DNA of 64,000 nucleotides from Flavobacterium pectinovorum (GTDB lineage: Bacteria > Bacteroidota > Bacteroidia > Flavobacteriales > Flavobacteriaceae). Below, in pieces: positions 61,800 through 64,000 of the stretch. The DNA is taken from NCBI RefSeq assembly GCF_900142715.1, contig NZ_FRBX01000002.1, positions 744,001 to 808,000 of the forward strand, written 5' to 3'. How positions within the stretch are numbered: the first letter of the stretch is position 1; the number at the start of each line of letters is the position of its first letter. Made by a program: the position numbers and the translations under genes. The notes under the pieces were generated by a model that saw nothing but the letters and a program-made list of their open reading frames with translations, did no database searches and was not told the DNA's origin.

Positions 61800-62804
61800 A
61801 TGGCAATAACAATTCAGGAAGCAATAAAAAAAAATATCCTAATCCTTGATGGAGCAATGGGAACAATGCTGCAACGCTATAATTTCTCGGAAGAAGATTT
61901 TCGTGGAGAGCGTTTCAAAGATTTCCCGCATCCGTTAAAAGGAAACAACGATTTACTATCCATAACACAACCACAAGCGATCCGCGATGTTCACGCCGCT
62001 TATTTTGAAGCTGGCGCTGACATCGTAGAAACCAATACTTTTTCAGGAACTACGATCGGTATGGCCGATTATTTCCTGGAAGATTTGGTTTATGAATTAA
62101 ACTATGAATCGGCTAAAATTGCCAGAGAAGTAGCCGATGAATTCACCGCTAAAAATCCTAACAAACCACGTTTTGTTGCCGGATCCATCGGTCCAACAAA
62201 CAGAACAGCAAGTATGTCACCAGATGTAAACGATCCGGGTTACAGAGCCGTAACATTTGATGATTTGCGAATTGCCTACAAGCAACAAGTAGAAGCCTTA
62301 ATGGATGGTGGCTGCGATTTACTTTTGGTAGAAACTATTTTCGATACGTTAAATGCAAAAGCAGCACTTTTCGCAATCGAAGAAGTAAAAGACGAACGTA
62401 ATCTTGATATTCCAATAATGGTTTCAGGAACAATTACCGATGCATCAGGAAGAACACTTTCGGGACAAACGGTTGAAGCGTTTTTGATTTCAGTATCACA
62501 TATTCCGTTATTGAGCGTTGGTTTCAATTGCGCTCTTGGAGCCGATTTGTTGAAACCTTATTTAAAAACCTTATCTCAGCATACACAGTTCAACGTTTCG
62601 GCACATCCAAATGCAGGCTTGCCAAACGCGTTCGGACAATATGATGAAACACCGGAACAAACACAGGCCTTAATCAAAGAATATTTAGATGATAATTTAA
62701 TTAATATTATCGGTGGTTGTTGCGGAACAACTCCGGATCATATCAGATTAATTGCTGAGGTTGCGAAGGATTATAAGCCGCGTGTTGCGCCGGTATTTGC
62801 TTAA
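61800..62804 (+). CDS. metH: Methionine synthase, homocysteine S-methyltransferase module (split MetH)
   Basis: 334 residues covering only the N-terminal Hcy-binding barrel of cobalamin-dependent MetH. It starts [24 protein letters not shown]. Zinc ligands are present: Cys in [12 protein letters not shown] (about 243) and the Cys pair in [14 protein letters not shown] (about 307). The folate, cobalamin and activation modules are in a separate gene from 63822. MetH split in this way is usual in Flavobacterium, from memory. It is controlled by an S-box, and the product methionine feeds MetK. Confidence 0.93.
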   Translation: MAITIQEAIKKNILILDGAMGTMLQRYNFSEEDFRGERFKDFPHPLKGNNDLLSITQPQAIRDVHAAYFEAGADIVETNTFSGTTIGMADYFLEDLVYELNYESAKIAREVADEFTAKNPNKPRFVAGSIGPTNRTASMSPDVNDPGYRAVTFDDLRIAYKQQVEALMDGGCDLLLVETIFDTLNAKAALFAIEEVKDERNLDIPIMVSGTITDASGRTLSGQTVEAFLISVSHIPLLSVGFNCALGADLLKPYLKTLSQHTQFNVSAHPNAGLPNAFGQYDETPEQTQALIKEYLDDNLINIIGGCCGTTPDHIRLIAEVAKDYKPRVAPVFA

Positions 62805-62815
62805 TGTTTACGTTT

Positions 62816-62898
62816 CCTGCAAGGTTTTCAAAACCTTGTAGGTATAAATTTGTTGGCGAATAAATGGCAAACCTACAAGGTTTTGGAAACCTTGCAGG
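62816..62898. repeat. Pair of CCTGCAAGG palindromes in opposite orientation
   Basis: CCTGCAAGG... at 62816-62843 and ACCTACAAGG...CCTTGCAGG at 62871-62898, 27 bases apart, each self-complementary and complementary to the other. A degenerate GTTTCGAGGAAC unit (about 62912-62960) follows. Confidence 0.75.
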
Positions 62899-62970
62899 TT
62901 GAATTGAGAATAAAAGTTTCGAGGAACAAAACGTAGATGGGAAGAATTTATTCCGTTGAAAATTTAACAA

Positions 62971-63408
62971 ATGGCAGAAGACAAAAGAGATCCGGGAAAA
63001 AGAGAACTTATAGGAGGAATAGTTCTTCTTGCAATAATATTTACGGTCATTTTTTTTTCAAATAAAAGTAACAACGAGTATAAAAAATATGAGAAGACGT
63101 TCAAAGGAGAAACTATTGGATTTGTAACCAGAATTGAACACGCGGGAAAAAGAGATTATTTAAAATATTATTACTATTCGGGTAGAAAAATTTTATCTGA
63201 AGTTTCTAGCAGAGATAATAGCCTTGTCGACAAGTTTTATAAAGTAAAATACGATTTAAATAACTCAGAAAATAACTACATAGTTTTAGAAGAAGAATTA
63301 AAACCTGATTCAATTACACTAGTTAAAGCGGGATTTACTAAAACGAAATATTACATATATGATGCAGGTGTAACTTGCAAATATATAGAGAAGTCAAAAT
63401 GGAAATAG
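62971..63408 (+). CDS. Hypothetical membrane-anchored protein between the metH halves
   Basis: 145 residues with a basic N-terminus, one transmembrane segment (about 13-29) and a beta-rich soluble domain with many Tyr/Lys (KYYYYSGRKI). I recognise no family. The first seven residues, MAEDKRD, resemble the MAEKRRD start of the downstream metH gene, and the DNA matches 18 of the first 22 bases. It interrupts two genes that normally adjoin and is surrounded by repeats, so it may be a recent insertion. Confidence 0.6.
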   Translation: MAEDKRDPGKRELIGGIVLLAIIFTVIFFSNKSNNEYKKYEKTFKGETIGFVTRIEHAGKRDYLKYYYYSGRKILSEVSSRDNSLVDKFYKVKYDLNNSENNYIVLEEELKPDSITLVKAGFTKTKYYIYDAGVTCKYIEKSKWK

Positions 63409-63821
63409 TGAATTAGGGAAAAGTTCCGTAGGAACGAAATATTGGTAGCAACGGAATTTATTCCGTTGAAAAAAAGATGACCCAATAATAGAGTTCCGTA
63501 GGAACGAAATATAAAATTGGTTCAAAGATTTGAAAAATTTATTTCAAAAACGATAATTGAAATCGTGAAAAAATAAATCGTCTTTTGAAACCGAGTTTGC
63601 GTGAGGGATAGAAGTGGATAGCCCACAGCCTGACGAAGGAAGTGCGAGGACTAGAAACGGATAGCTCGATTCGCCGCGGCGAAACACGCCCAAAATAAGA
63701 TTATTAAAAAACGAAATATACCTACAAGGTTTCGAAAACCTTGCAGGAAAAATAAAGAATAAAAAAACTCAGAACCTTAGTCCCGAGGCTTCGGGATCAG
63801 GATCTTAGTAACTTAGAAAAA
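63409..63821. other. Repeat-filled gap before metH part 2
   Basis: Two GTTCCGTAGGAAC units (63423-63435 with AACGGAATTTATTCCGTT at 63450-63467, and 63493-63505), a GATAGAAGTGGATAGCCC-type element (about 63604-63680), a CCTACAAGG palindrome (63721-63747) and a CTTAGTCCCGAGGCTTCGGGAT element (about 63765-63800). No coding frame is credible. Confidence 0.7.
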
Positions 63822-64000
63822 ATGGCAGAAAAAAGAAGAGACCTTGTATTAGCAGGATTAGAACCGTTGATTATTACGCCAACAAGTGTTTTTGTAAACA
63901 TTGGCGAGCGTACGAATGTAACGGGTTCTAGAAAATTCCTTCGCTTAATCAAGGAAGAGAAATATGACGAGGCGCTTGATATTGCAAGACAACAAGTAGA
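63822..64000 (+). CDS. metH: Methionine synthase, folate/cobalamin part of split MetH (5' part only)
   Basis: Begins [16 protein letters not shown] and continues [23 protein letters not shown], the start of the pterin-binding domain of MetH ([11 protein letters not shown] is diagnostic). The gene runs off the window at 64000. It should carry the methyl-tetrahydrofolate, cobalamin and reactivation domains that complement the Hcy module at 61800-62804. Confidence 0.92.
   Translation, partial: MAEKRRDLVLAGLEPLIITPTSVFVNIGERTNVTGSRKFLRLIKEEKYDEALDIARQQV

Overview
The window is a low-GC chromosome segment of a Flavobacterium-like member of the Bacteroidetes. The evidence is a type IX secretion (T9SS) C-terminal sorting domain, GLPGLI, DUF5686 and DUF4153 proteins, a TonB-type receptor with a carboxypeptidase-regulatory N-terminus, A-rich leaders in place of Shine-Dalgarno sites, and promoters of the form TTG-N17-23-TAnnTTTG. 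No rRNA, tRNA, CRISPR array or transposase was found.

Region by region. 1-5.3 kb: housekeeping genes, mostly on the minus strand (folA with a 2TM protein, a CBM48-like protein on +, thyA, a bifunctional nuclease, etfB-etfA). 5.8-19.1 kb: an accessory block made of a T9SS-sorted protein, a 3,315-residue SpvB/FG-GAP/RHS polymorphic toxin whose variable end carries an HDxxYD phospholipase-A2-like signature, and a small membrane protein that is the likely immunity gene. It is followed by about 700 non-coding bases with strong hairpins. 19.9-37.3 kb: core genes (pdhB, DUF5686, an AlkA-like glycosylase, soluble and membrane pyrophosphatases, a deoxynucleoside kinase, a GLPGLI/TonB-receptor pair, a large secreted protein, DUF4153).

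37.4-64 kb is almost entirely sulfur and methionine metabolism. It contains metK; metY plus a degenerate homoserine dehydrogenase paralogue; metX-thrA-osmC-metZ; two RDD proteins; an Rrf2 regulator; two TauE/SafE permeases; cysH-cysD-cysN; sulfite reductase; cobA and a CysG-N-type protein for siroheme; a ferredoxin-NADP reductase; and a split metH. Together these take sulfate to sulfide (CysDN, APS reductase, siroheme sulfite reductase with FNR), then sulfide and acylhomoserine to homocysteine (MetX, MetY, MetZ), methionine (MetH) and SAM (MetK).

The most striking observation is regulatory. Four tiny Met/Cys-rich leader peptides, arranged as two tandem pairs, lie upstream of metY and metX. 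Each is followed by an intrinsic terminator, and in each leader a segment in or just after the ORF can pair with the terminator's 5' arm, as in classical ribosome-mediated attenuation. After each pair comes a small unrecognised protein; the two proteins share a C-terminal motif. metX and metH each also have a SAM-I (S-box) riboswitch, and metK has a 165-nt hairpin-rich leader ending in a terminator-like hairpin. Intergenic regions, especially in the sulfur half, are crowded with several families of palindromic REP-like repeats.
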